Shown here piece by piece: positions 17,668 through 25,706 of a stretch of DNA of 64,000 nt. The translations under genes and the position numbers were made by a program. The DNA comes from Paenibacillus sp. CC-CFT747 (GTDB taxonomy: Bacteria; Bacillota; Bacilli; Paenibacillales; NBRC-103111): assembly GCA_030323305.1 (NCBI GenBank), contig CP106741.1, positions 6,158,764 through 6,222,763 of the forward strand, read 5' to 3'. The number at the start of each line of letters is the position of its first letter. Position 1 is the first letter of the stretch. The notes beneath the pieces are model-generated. The model was not told the DNA's origin. It saw only the letters and a list, made by a program, of their open reading frames with translations, and made no database searches.

Positions 17668-18603
17668 ATGGCTGCCATTGCCTCAAATTTAACCGAGCTT
17701 ATCGGCCGCACCCCGCTGCTGGAGCTGTCCCGCTATGCCGCCGCTCATCGGCTGGAAGCCCGGCTGGTCGCCAAGCTCGAGTCTTATAACCCCGCCGGCA
17801 GCGTCAAGGACCGGATCGCCTTTGCCATGATCAAGGATGCCGAGGAAAAAGGCCTGCTTCGCCCGGACTCGGTGATCATCGAGCCGACAAGCGGGAACAC
17901 CGGTATCGGCCTCGCCTTTGCTGCGGCGGCGCTCGGTTACAAGCTCATTATCACCCTGCCCGAATCCTTCAGCTTGGAACGCCGCAAGCTCATGAAGGCT
18001 CTCGGCGCCGAGCTGGTGCTGACTCCCGGCGCGGAAGGCATGAGGGGAGCCATCCGACGCGCCGAGGAGCTGGCGGCCGAGCTGCCCCATGCCTATATGC
18101 CTATGCAGTTCAGCAACCCGGCCAACGTGGAGATTCACCGGACGACAACGGCCGAAGAAATTTGGACCGACACCGACGGGGAGGTTGATCTGTTCGTTGC
18201 CGGAGTCGGAACCGGAGGAACGGTCACCGGAGCGGGCAGCGCCTTGAAGGAACGAAAGCACGGCATCCGGGTGCTGGCGGTGGAGCCTTCCGCCTCAAGC
18301 GTTCTCTCGGGTGGCCGTCCCGGTCCGCACCAAATCCAAGGGATCGGGGCCGGCTTCATCCCGGACATCTACGATGCCTCCGTGATTGATGAAGTGGTTC
18401 CCGTCCGGGATGAAGACGCCTTTGCCGCGGCGCGGGAGCTGGCCAAACGGGAAGGCCTGCTGGTCGGCATTTCCTCGGGTGCGGCGGTTCATGCCGCCGC
18501 CCAAGCCGCCAAGCGGCCGGAGAACAAGGGCAAGCTGATCGTCGTGCTCCTTCCCGATACGGGAGAACGGTATCTCTCGACTTCCCTGTTCGACGGGGAA
18601 TAG
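17668..18603 (+). CDS. cysK: Cysteine synthase A
   Basis: O-acetylserine sulfhydrylase, making cysteine from O-acetylserine and sulfide with PLP. The 311-residue protein has the PLP lysine K47 in NPAGSVKDR, the substrate loop PTSGNTGIG, the phosphate-binding GVGTGGTVTG and the C-terminal ISSGAA. Start at 17668 is fixed by GGAGGA just upstream; the earlier in-frame codon at 17626 lacks a ribosome site. The gene is monocistronic, ending in a very strong terminator. Confidence 0.95.
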   Translation: MAAIASNLTELIGRTPLLELSRYAAAHRLEARLVAKLESYNPAGSVKDRIAFAMIKDAEEKGLLRPDSVIIEPTSGNTGIGLAFAAAALGYKLIITLPESFSLERRKLMKALGAELVLTPGAEGMRGAIRRAEELAAELPHAYMPMQFSNPANVEIHRTTTAEEIWTDTDGEVDLFVAGVGTGGTVTGAGSALKERKHGIRVLAVEPSASSVLSGGRPGPHQIQGIGAGFIPDIYDASVIDEVVPVRDEDAFAAARELAKREGLLVGISSGAAVHAAAQAAKRPENKGKLIVVLLPDTGERYLSTSLFDGE

Positions 18604-18628
18604 ATCATGGGCCCATTCGCTGGCCGTC

Positions 18629-18646
18629 CTTATCCGCTCGGATAAG
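18629..18646. repeat. CTTATCCG palindrome
   Basis: CTTATCCG-CT-CGGATAAG, an exact 8-bp-arm palindrome in the cysK 3' flank. It shares the CTTATCCG word with four other intergenic sites in the window. Confidence 0.5.
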
Positions 18647-18651
18647 AGGAA

Positions 18652-18700
18652 TAACCCAACAACCCGCCTTCGGCAGCTCGAAGGCGGGTTGTTGGGTTTA
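18652..18700. terminator. Strong terminator between cysK and the convergent regulator gene
   Basis: A 20-bp perfect inverted repeat (18653-18672 with 18679-18698), loop of 6 nt, arms beginning AACCCAAC. It is symmetrical enough to act for both convergent genes. Confidence 0.9.
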
Positions 18701-18785
18701 GAAGAGACGCCGGCCGTCCTCCCGGTTTATCTGCAGGAGAATCGGCGCGGAGACCTAGCAGGCAGGCTGCAGTGAGGTTCCCCCG

Positions 18786-19418
18786 CTAAGCCTCTTCGCG
18801 TTCGATGATATAGGTGCATTTGCGGCCGCCCTTCGTGAGGCACTCGGTCCTCTCTACGCGGGCGCCTAACAGCTTCTCGAACAAGGCCAGCTCGCACGTG
18901 CACGCCTGGTTGTACCGCTGGGCGACCTGCGAAATCGGGCAGTTGTACTCTTCCAGCGTGTAGCGGCCTCCGTCCTCCCTCCAGGCTACCATATAGCCGT
19001 TGGCATCCTGAATGGCCGCGAGACGGCTTACCCGTTCGGCGAGGCTCACGCCTGCCATCTGTTCGCTGTATTTCGCGAGCAGCTTCCGTTTTCGTCCTTC
19101 GAACAGCCGGCGGACGAGCTCTTCGCCCTCTTCGGCTTCCAGCTCCCCAAGCAGATCCAGGGAGAGCTGGTGATAATTCTTCGGGAACAAGTCATCCGCA
19201 CCGGCTGTTAACGCATACCGATGGGCGGGCCGCCCCACCGCCTGGCGGACGAGCGTACCGGTGATCCAGCCGTCCCGCTCCATGGCCTGGATGTGACGGC
19301 GGACGGCCATTTCGGTAATGCCCAGCTCTTGGGCCATTTCTTGTATGGTCATCGAACCGCGGGTCTTCAACAGGGAGAGAAGCACCCGCCGGGTCGAGAG
19401 GTCTTGATTGGGTTTCAT
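18786..19418 (-). CDS. SufR-like winged-helix regulator with C-terminal cysteine cluster
   Basis: A 210-residue regulator. An N-terminal DeoR/ArsR-type winged helix (STRRVLLSLLKTRGSMTIQEMA, then EMAVRRHIQAMERDG) is followed by a helical region and a Cys-rich end: C160 in YNCPIS, C173 and C175 in QACTCEL, C193 and C201. This spacing resembles the Fe-S cluster-binding C terminus of SufR-type repressors, which sense iron-sulfur status or oxidants. Start at 19418 is chosen for the AGGTGG upstream; an alternative ATG is at 19445. The target is unknown. Confidence 0.75.
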   Translation of the reverse strand: MKPNQDLSTRRVLLSLLKTRGSMTIQEMAQELGITEMAVRRHIQAMERDGWITGTLVRQAVGRPAHRYALTAGADDLFPKNYHQLSLDLLGELEAEEGEELVRRLFEGRKRKLLAKYSEQMAGVSLAERVSRLAAIQDANGYMVAWREDGGRYTLEEYNCPISQVAQRYNQACTCELALFEKLLGARVERTECLTKGGRKCTYIIEREEA

Positions 19419-19529
19419 GCCTTTACCACCACCTGTACCGACCATTGTAGCTCATTTGGGTGGATTCGTAAATTACTAAACGATTCTGTTTAGAAAGGCG
19501 GAAAAGCGTAGCCCCATCGAACCGCTCTT

Positions 19530-19958
19530 CTACATTTTCATTTCCTTCTCGATAAAAGCCTCGACATCTCGACCGAAGCTTCCTAACCGGGCCGGCAATT
19601 CCGCGATCAGCGGATCCAAGCCGCCTCTTTCTAGACGGGCGTAGTCCTGCACGAGAGGACGGCGCAGCTTGACCAGCTGCTGAAAGAACCGTCCTTCCTC
19701 CTCCCCGAATACCTTCTCGCCGGTCAGGATCTCGATGATGTCCTCGTAGCTGCTCGCATCCCGCATCATAAAAGCGTCGATGAGAAGGCTGCCCACGTCC
19801 GTAACCGTCTCAATGGCGAGATGAAGAACCCTCTCCTGGGCGAGTATCGCCAGGGGATCGGTTCCGTTCCAGCGCTCCGCCAGCTGGCCGCACGCCTCCT
19901 GAAGAAACGGAATGAACCGGAGGCGTTCCCCGAGTTGTTCGCGGTTAATGTAATACAT
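19530..19958 (-). CDS. HepT-like (DUF86) protein, YutE type
   Basis: A 142-residue all-helical protein of the DUF86/HepT superfamily. HepT toxins carry an R-x4-6-H-x-Y motif near the C terminus; the corresponding stretch here reads LRRPLVQDYARL (about residues 98-109), with Gln in place of the catalytic His. There is no adjacent minimal nucleotidyltransferase antitoxin, so a toxin role is unlikely; housekeeping YutE-like members occur in Bacillus. Start ATG 19958 has GTAGGAG just upstream, overlapping the end of the preceding small gene. Confidence 0.7.
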   Translation of the reverse strand: MYYINREQLGERLRFIPFLQEACGQLAERWNGTDPLAILAQERVLHLAIETVTDVGSLLIDAFMMRDASSYEDIIEILTGEKVFGEEEGRFFQQLVKLRRPLVQDYARLERGGLDPLIAELPARLGSFGRDVEAFIEKEMKM

Positions 19959-19966
19959 GGCGACTC

Positions 19967-20095
19967 CTACTTTCTTTTGCGTTTTTTGTACTTCGTCCAG
20001 GCCAGCATCAAGGCAAATGTGACCGCCACTACGACGAGAAGCGTAATGGCCTGCATAGGATATTCCAGGGATAAGCCGCTGCTGCTTTTGTCCAT
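19967..20095 (-). CDS. Small membrane protein, 42 residues
   Basis: An ATG at 20095, preceded by a purine-rich AGGTAGGGGAAG, opens a 42-codon frame: a polar start (MDKSSSG), one hydrophobic helix (AITLLVVVAVTFALMLAW) and a strongly basic end (KYKKRKRK). Its stop codon overlaps the ribosome site of the HepT-like gene, and it starts 8 bp after thiD ends, so it fits a translationally coupled operon. No family recognised. Confidence 0.6.
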   Translation of the reverse strand: MDKSSSGLSLEYPMQAITLLVVVAVTFALMLAWTKYKKRKRK

Positions 20096-20103
20096 TTCTT
20101 CCC

Positions 20104-20914
20104 CTACCTTCCTCTGGTATGCGTTCTGCCGTACGCCCAGTGATTCGTCGGTCCGTGGCCGGCCCCGAGTCCCAGTTCTTCCTTAATGGCACTGGTGATA
20201 AAAGCCTTCGCCGTTTGGACGGCATCCGGCAGGTCTCTTCCTTCGCCAGCTCGGCGGTAATGGCGGCCGAGAACGTGCACCCCGTCCCGTGGGTATGCCG
20301 GGTGGCATACCTCTCCGAGGTGAAGCGGCGCAGGCTTGTCCCGTCGTAGAGGACATCGGTCGGTTCTCCTTCCAGATGGCCCCCTTGACGACGGCCGCCC
20401 GGGCCCCGAACCCGTCGACGATCCGGCGGGCCGCCTCTTCCATGTCGGCCACCGTCGAAATCGTCATGCCGGTCAGTACTTCCGCTTCCGGAACGTTCGG
20501 CGTCACCACGGCGGCAAGCGGCACCAGCACGTCGCGCAGCACCGATTTGGCTTCGTCTTTCAATAGTGCGGCTCCGCCTTTGGCGATCATGACCGGGTCA
20601 ATCACTAGCGCCGACAGCTTGTGGTACCGGATGCGGTCGGCGACCAGCTCGATGATGTCCGGACGGGACAGCATGCCGGTCTTGACGGCATCCACTCCCA
20701 AGTCCTCGACAACGGCGTCGATCTGGGCGGAGATTCCTTCGAGCGGAATCTCGTATATTCCGTGAACCCCAAGGGTATTCTGCGCCGTCACGGCCGTGAG
20801 GGCAGACATGCCGAACACGTCCAGCATCTGAAAGGTTTTCAAATCCGCCTGAATGCCGGCTCCTCCCCCGCTGTCGGAGCCCGCTATAGTTAATGCTCTG
20901 GGTATGGTCTTCAC
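20104..20914 (-). CDS. thiD: Hydroxymethylpyrimidine (phosphate) kinase (two frame breaks)
   Basis: Phosphorylates HMP and HMP-P in thiamine synthesis or salvage; related to pyridoxine kinase. The N terminus has ALTIAGSDSGGGAGIQADLKTF; further on come TGMLS, DPVMIAKGG and TPNVPEAEVL, and in the restored frame the HTHGTGCTFSAAI anion hole with the catalytic Cys. Frame changes at about 20382 (five G where six are needed) and about 20240; one added base each restores about 270 residues ending near 20104. GTG start at 20914 has GGAGGAG upstream. Divergent from tenI-thiO across 325 bp. Confidence 0.88.
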
Positions 20915-20989
20915 TGTACTCTCCTCCATTGTATGGAACCGCAAGGAATCCGGCGAAAAAACCGCCTTCTTCGCCTGTTGCTCCCGGTA

Positions 20990-21081
20990 AGTGCCTTATC
21001 CGTGAGTGTTGTTCTGCTTTTTCACTTACTCTCGTGCGCCTGCAGAGGTTTTCTCGCCAACAAAGGACCGGATAAGGCACT
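20990..21081. repeat. 92-bp element with 13-bp terminal inverted repeats
   Basis: AGTGCCTTATCCG (20990-21002) is exactly inverted as CGGATAAGGCACT (21069-21081). The interior has no ORF. The right half, CGCCAACAAAG plus GACCGGATAAGGC, matches 17514-17538. It resembles a small palindromic or MITE-like repeat. It lies in the 325-bp gene-free stretch 20915-21239, in which I see no TPP riboswitch signature. Confidence 0.55.
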
Positions 21082-21239
21082 AGGAAGCTCCGTGCCTTCC
21101 TGACTCTCCACTGTTCAGTGTAGCCCTGCCCGGCGGGAGCGTCAAGCAGCGCCAAAAGGCTTTTGACGGTCCGTACGGCCTTTGATAAGATTAGCAGGAA
21201 AGCGGTCTTCGGACGAATTCCGGCAAAGGAGGAGCAGCC

Positions 21240-21882
21240 ATGCGCAACCGAAGGCCTGTCCTTCATCTCATCACCACCGGCCGCCAGGAACTGGAAGAAG
21301 TGGAGGCCGTGCTCGCTAAGGTGCCGAAGGGTAGCCTGGATGCTCTTCATATCCGGGAAAAGCACCGGGGCGCTAAGGAAATCGTTCATTGGTACGAACG
21401 GCTTCATTCCCTGCTGCCCTGGGCCCCCATCTACATTAACGACCGGCTGGATGCCGCGGCTGCCGTCGGCTCCCCCGGCGTGCAGCTGGGCTATACCAGC
21501 CTTGGCCCTGCCGCCGCCCGCAAGCTGATGGGGGACAGGACCCGGATCGGCGTCTCCGTCCACTCGGCCCTTGAAGCGGTGAAGGCCGCGGAGGAAGGGG
21601 CCGACTATGTCCTGTTCGGCCATGTGTACTTAACCGGCTCCAAAGAAGGCCTCGCCCCCGCGGGACGGAAGCGCTGGCGGAGGTGACGAACGCCTCGCCT
21701 CTACCTGTTATCGCCATCGGGGGAATCACGCCGGACAACGTCCGGGAAGTTCTCGCGGCCGGCTGCGCGGGCGTCGCCGTGCTGTCCGGTTTTTTGGCCA
21801 GAAAGACCCGGTCGGGCAGCTTCTCCGTTACCAGGAGGAACTCGGCCGCCGGGCCTCTACACCAAGGAGGTTATCGCAGTGA
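21240..21882 (+). CDS. tenI: Thiamine-phosphate-synthase-like protein, TenI type (two frame breaks)
   Basis: TIM-barrel protein of the ThiE/TenI family; TenI is the thiazole tautomerase. Seen are LHLITTGR, the DALHIREK motif, APIYINDRLDAA, GVQLGYTSL, GVSVHS, ADYVLFGHVY and, after repair, PVIAIGGITPDNVREVLAAGCAGVAVLSG (read across two entries here). Frame changes at about 21657 (five C where six are needed) and about 21793 (T run). The restored frame stops at 21882 with a GTGA overlap onto thiO. The short length (about 214) and thiO partner favour TenI over ThiE. Confidence 0.8.
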
Positions 21883-22997
21883 AGAAAGAATCAACGGCCC
21901 TTGTGGTCGGCGGAGGCCTCTTAGGGGGCTCCATTGCCTGGGAGCTTGCGGAGCGAGGGGTTTCCGTCACCCTCCTCGACAAAGGCTCCTTTGGAGGAGA
22001 AGCCTCGACGGCCGCTGCCGGCATGCTGGGTGCCCATGTGGAGACCCATGCGGACGGGCCTTTTTTGATTTGTGCAGGAGAAGTTTGCAGCTGTACCGGG
22101 ATTGGACGGAACGGATCGCCGGGAGGAGCGGGCTGAACCCGCAGTATGAAGCCGAAGGAATCGTCCGGATCGCGTACACGGAAGAGGATGAGGCGGAGCT
22201 TCGCAGCCGTCTTCCCTGGATCGGAGACTACTCCTGGCTGGAGGCGGACGACCTTCGCCGCCTGGAGCCAGGAATCGGAGGAGAGCCAAGAGGCGGGCTG
22301 TTCTTCTCCGGCGACCACCGGGTCCATCCGGTCAAGCTGGCCGAGGCGATGCGGGCCGGGCTGGAGCGGCTCGGCTGCCGGGTGCTGGAGAATACCCCCT
22401 GCTGGGCCTCGTCACATCGGGCGGACGGGCGACCGGGGTGCGGACTGGAGAAGGTCTTCTATATGCCGATTCGGTTATTCTGGCCGGCGGGGCTTGGGGG
22501 CTGCTGCCGGAGGAGCTCCAAGAGCTTGTCCCCCTGTTCCCGGTAAAAGGGCAGTGCTACTCGGTTCGGCCGAATGGCCGGACGGCAAGCCGCACCCTGT
22601 TCACCAAAGGCTGCTACCTCGTTCCCCGGCTGGATGGAACCGTGACAATCGGGGCAACCCAGCTTGAGGCGGGCTTCGACAAGCGGCCTACCGTGGAAGC
22701 GCTGGCCGCCCTTCATGCCTCTGCCGTCCGGCTCCAGCCGGCCTTGGCGGAAGCGGAATTCCTGCGCACATGGACGGGACTACGGCCCGGAACGCCCGAC
22801 GGGCTCCCTACATGGGTGCCCTGCCCGGCCTGGACCAGGTCTATGTGGCAACCGGCCACTTCCGCAACGGCGTGCTTCTTGCGCCGGTAACGGGCCGGCT
22901 GATGGCCGGGCTGCTGCTCGGAGACCCGTTGGCTGCCGCGGAGCTGGAGCCTTACTCGCCGGAGCGGAACCGGCCAGCCGTCTCGACCGGACCTTAA
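21879..22997 (+). CDS. thiO: Glycine oxidase ThiO (three frame breaks)
   Basis: FAD-dependent oxidase converting glycine to the dehydroglycine used for the thiazole ring of thiamine. Segments: N-terminal FAD-binding VVGGGLLGGSIAWELAERG, an EGIVRIAYTEEDEAEL middle, GDHRVHPVKLAEAM, AWGLLPEEL, VKGQCYSVRP and a C-terminal ATGHFRNGVLLAPVTG. Frame changes at about 22063 (T run), 22397 (five C) and 22808; one base added at each gives about 373 residues, normal for ThiO. The GTG start overlaps the tenI stop. thiS and thiG, usual partners, do not follow. Confidence 0.85.
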
Positions 22998-23097
22998 CGC
23001 TGCCTGCAGCGATGGCCGGCGGTCGGGGGATGACGGGGCGGCTAATGCCGCTTGAGCTGGTCCCTCCTACCGCCGTTCGCCGGCTCACCTCGGAAAG

Positions 23098-23759
23098 CTA
23101 GCGAAAGCGTGCCAGAATCGCCCAGCGGCGCTCGGTCCGTCTTTTGTACTTGGGAAGGGATCGATAAATGTCCACGGTTTCGCGGAAGGCTTCCTTCGCC
23201 TCCTGCTCCCGGCCCAGCTTCTTGTACAGCAGGCCGAGCCGGTAATAGGCTTCGCACGAGGAGGTATTGAGCTCCCGGAAGCTTTCCAAATACCGGATCG
23301 CTTTATCCGGCTGGCTCGAGGCAAACACCTCTCCCAGCCGAAGGTAGGGCTCCCCGTAATGGACCCGGGGTTAAGCTCCAAGCCGTTAAGAACGAGCCGT
23401 TCCCCTTCCTCCAGTTCTCCCAGCTTGATGCGGCACAGGCCAAGCTCGGTGAGGACTTCGGCGGAATCGTCCATGACCGGGAGAATGTCCTCTAGGTACT
23501 GGGCGGCTTCGCGGTATTTCTTTTTGTCCACGAGCAGCCGGGCCGCCTCCAGCTTTCCCCTGGTATCATGAGGCTGTGCCCTCAGCTGCTGGCGGAGTCG
23601 GGCGAGCCGGCGGTTTCGCCGGATCGGCTTGCCGATGCTTGGGGTCAGGCCTACGAACCGCCGGTCCAGAAAATACAGAATGATCAAGAACACGATCAAG
23701 GCTCGGATCGGGCTGCCGGTCAGCCATACCAAGGCGGCAAACAACAAAATTTTGCTCAT
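23098..23759 (-). CDS. Membrane-anchored TPR protein (one frame break)
   Basis: An N-terminal hydrophobic region (two short helices, ALVWLTGSPIRALIVFLIILYFL) and a basic stretch precede tetratricopeptide-like repeats: KLEAARLLVDKKKYREAAQYLE, EVLTELGLCRIKLGELEEGE and, after the frame change, ASSQPDKAIRYLESF and YYRLGLLYKKLGREQEAKEAF. The frame changes at about 23368 (GGGG run). Restored length about 220 residues with four TPR-like units. Probably a scaffold at the cytoplasmic membrane face. Start ATG 23759 has GGGGG upstream. Function unknown. Confidence 0.7.
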
Positions 23760-23835
23760 CGATTAACCCCCATTTCCAGATCAACGCCGTTATATTTTAC
23801 CATAAAGCGTCAATAGGCAGGGAAGGAAGCATACC

Positions 23836-24108
23836 ATGAACGAAAAGCAAGCGGCGGCCTGGGCCGTCAAGAGACAGAAGGGCCGGTCCCCCTTTCTCCT
23901 CCGTTACATTCTGTCTTTCGGAATAGGGGCGGCTCTCGTGTTAACCCTTACCGATTATGTATTTAATGAAGATGTCCTCTATCCCTTTATTGCCATCCGG
24001 TTTGTCGTGTTCGGGGTAATCGGCTTCTTTGTCGCCAATTCCTTGTGGGATTCGCGGGAGAAGAAATACTTGGCCCGGACCCAGCGCAAACCATCCAAAA
24101 AGAAATAA
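23836..24108 (+). CDS. Small two-helix membrane protein, unknown
   Basis: A 90-residue protein with GGAAGGAAG upstream. A basic N terminus is followed by two hydrophobic helices (YILSFGIGAALVLTLTDYVF and FIAIRFVVFGVIGFFVA) and a Lys-rich end (KPSKKK). No family recognised. It is followed by a terminator and is probably monocistronic. Confidence 0.7.
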   Translation: MNEKQAAAWAVKRQKGRSPFLLRYILSFGIGAALVLTLTDYVFNEDVLYPFIAIRFVVFGVIGFFVANSLWDSREKKYLARTQRKPSKKK

Positions 24109-24129
24109 CGCCGTCAGCGGGAAGGAACG

Positions 24130-24184
24130 AAAAAAGAGGGTATCCCTCCGCCATTTTGATGGCTTAAGGAACACCCTCTTTTCG
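24130..24184 (+). terminator. Terminator between the small membrane protein gene and csbD
   Basis: AAAAGAGGGT and ACCCTCTTTT arms about 30 nt apart, with an internal GCCATTTTGATGGC hairpin. Usable from both strands. Confidence 0.8.
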
Positions 24185-24191
24185 TTATGGT

Positions 24192-24398
24192 TTAATAGTC
24201 GTTGAAACGGGACGACCAAGTATGATACTCCTTCTCCGCCTCGTCTTTGTTATGTCCATGACGCTCCTGGATTTTGCCGATCAGCTTGTCCTTCTCCCCG
24301 GCGATGACATCCAGGTCGTCGTCCGTCAGTTTGCCCCACTGTTTTTTGGCTTCGCCTTTCAGTTGGTTCCACTTGCCTTTGATTACATTGTCGTCCAT
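24192..24398 (-). CDS. csbD: CsbD-family general stress protein
   Basis: A 68-residue CsbD-like protein with the family start DNVIKGKWNQLKGEAKKQWGKL (given in two parts of the conserved block), GEKDKLIGKIQE and a short aromatic tail. CsbD proteins are abundant sigma-B-controlled small proteins of unknown biochemical role. A sigma-B-type promoter is visible 50 bp upstream. An AAGGAG ribosome site precedes the ATG. Confidence 0.92.
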   Translation of the reverse strand: MDDNVIKGKWNQLKGEAKKQWGKLTDDDLDVIAGEKDKLIGKIQERHGHNKDEAEKEYHTWSSRFNDY

Positions 24399-24446
24399 GA
24401 TTGTCAGCTCCTTTTGTCTAGTTTGGTAGAAGTAAGCCTGTTCTTT

Positions 24447-24472
24447 TTACCCGTTGGGATTCCCGCTGAAAC
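24447..24472 (-). promoter_or_regulatory. Sigma-B-type promoter of csbD
   Basis: On the minus strand GTTTCA (24467-24472), a 14-bp spacer and GGGTAA (24447-24452) closely match the sigma-B consensus GTTTAA-N12-15-GGGTAT. It is about 50 bp upstream of the csbD start codon, a gene class known for sigma-B control. Confidence 0.7.
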
Positions 24473-24525
24473 AAAAACCCCCTCGTCCGGGAGGGGCTGC
24501 CCCTTCCTAATTCAGGAAGGGGGAA
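24472..24525 (-). terminator. Tandem terminator hairpins upstream of csbD
   Basis: On the minus strand CCCCTTCCTGAATTAGGAAGGGG is followed by CCCCTC-CCGGAC-GAGGGG and a T5 tract. It terminates the unknown gene at 24544-24765 and insulates csbD. Confidence 0.75.
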
Positions 24526-24543
24526 GATTATGTATGCCTTACG

Positions 24544-24765
24544 CTATGCCGTCTCAAACAAGATCATCGGACTGTCGCCGCCCAAGTCGGGCATAATGTC
24601 TTCGGCTGCCGGGTAACCGAATCTCGCCGGCTGGCTGCGGATGGCCATCTGCCGCTCCACCCATTCATGGAAGGGGACCTCCCTGATCCAAGGCTGGCAT
24701 TTGGCGACATAAAGGCTGCAGTAATACTCCCCGTACTTCTCAAGCAGCACATCATCTAACGGCAT
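24544..24765 (-). CDS. Unknown 73-residue protein
   Basis: Acidic-to-neutral soluble protein with aromatic-rich start (EKYGEYYCSLYVAKCQPW) and an EVPFHEWVERQM segment. No family recognised, no signal peptide or membrane helix. A GGGGGAG ribosome site precedes the ATG and a terminator follows, supporting a real gene. The next minus-strand ORF upstream (24978) has a comparable V-E-W-H-E-W motif. Confidence 0.5.
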   Translation of the reverse strand: MPLDDVLLEKYGEYYCSLYVAKCQPWIREVPFHEWVERQMAIRSQPARFGYPAAEDIMPDLGGDSPMILFETA

Positions 24766-24977
24766 GACGCTCTCCCCCGATCCGGTAAGAATTGGATATT
24801 CCTGTACCTACTATTTCACCGGATTGCTCCCTTTTGAAACCGGTTCATGGCCTTGGAAGCACAAAGAATTTTCTCATAAAAAGAAGACCGGCCTGCACCT
24901 TCCCGACATGCTGAAACACCGCTAAGCCCATGGGCCTGCGGTGGAAGTCCGGCACAAAGTTTGTTCCTCCCTTGTTC

Positions 24978-25172
24978 TCAATAATACTGGGTATCCAGCG
25001 ATTCGACCGGATTCTCGAGAAGCTTCTGAAAGCTTCGGGCCCTCTCCCAATGATAGCGGTCACCCGGCTCGGACCGGTTGGCCATCCATTCATGCCATTC
25101 CACCATCTCGCGGATGTAAACGATCTGATCGTGCCCGCAAACGGGCATTTGCGGATGCTGAGGTTCCGCCAC
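24978..25172 (-). CDS. Unknown 64-residue protein
   Basis: GTG start at 25172 chosen because a perfect AAGGAGGAG lies 5 nt upstream; the open frame continues further 5' without such a site. The small soluble protein has HDQIVYIREMVEWHEWM and a helical YHWERARSFQKLL segment. No family recognised. It is followed by about 200 bp of sequence without an obvious feature before the next unknown gene. Confidence 0.5.
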   Translation of the reverse strand: MAEPQHPQMPVCGHDQIVYIREMVEWHEWMANRSEPGDRYHWERARSFQKLLENPVESLDTQYY

Positions 25173-25334
25173 AGTCACTCCTCCTTGAATACCGTATGGA
25201 ACTAATCCTATGCGGCTCATGACCGATTCAGTCGTGAGGGACAGGGAAGGCAGTAATATTTTAGGAATGAAGCCATCTCCCACGGGGAAAACTAGCCACT
25301 ATTGCCAGTAACCTGGAAAGGAAGGAGGACAAGC

Positions 25335-25526
25335 ATGAACTCCGGATACGAATTTACGAATATGGACCAGGACGGCGAGCTCGTTCAGGAAATTGTAAAG
25401 CTCGAAGCCAAGATGCAGCAGAAGCTCGGACGCGAGGTCAACCTCATTGCCTATTCTCCAACAAACGGGAAAGAGGATTCGGCCGATTCTTCCACCGGTA
25501 CCTGCAGGCCTGGTTTATCGGAGTAA
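25335..25526 (+). CDS. Unknown 63-residue protein
   Basis: Short acidic protein preceded by GGAAGGAGG. It has a helical VQEIVKLEAKMQQKLGREVNLIAYS core (the pattern of a small aspartyl-phosphatase or Spo0E-like regulator is not present) and a Ser/Asp-rich tail. Followed directly by a terminator. No family recognised. Confidence 0.5.
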   Translation: MNSGYEFTNMDQDGELVQEIVKLEAKMQQKLGREVNLIAYSPTNGKEDSADSSTGTCRPGLSE

Positions 25527-25532
25527 CCCAAG

Positions 25533-25579
25533 AAAAGCTTACAACCCCGGTTTCTTACTGGAGTCGTAAGCTTTTCTTG
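25533..25579 (+). terminator. Terminator after the 63-residue protein gene
   Basis: Arms GAAAAGCTTAC / GTAAGCTTTTC with an internal GGTTTCTTACTGGAG loop, followed by T-rich sequence. Confidence 0.8.
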
Positions 25580-25585
25580 TATGGT

Positions 25586-25636
25586 AAAAGGGGACCGCTC
25601 CACGCTGACCGAAGCAGCGGGCCGGTCCCCTTTTCA
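25586..25636 (-). terminator. Terminator of the MoxR/vWA operon
   Basis: AAAAGGGGACCG (25587-25598) pairs with CGGTCCCCTTTT (25623-25634). It sits about 70 bp past the repaired stop of the last gene of the operon, with T tract on the minus strand. Confidence 0.85.
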
Positions 25637-25706
25637 CGTCTGGCCCTTCCCTCCTGGCTAGCCCGACTCTACCTGGCCGACGCCACGCCGATGCAGCATG
25701 CCTTTG

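Noticed and set aside
20915..21239. TPP riboswitch between thiD and tenI
   Set aside because: No CTGAGA or ACCTGATC-like core is visible; the space holds a repeat element.
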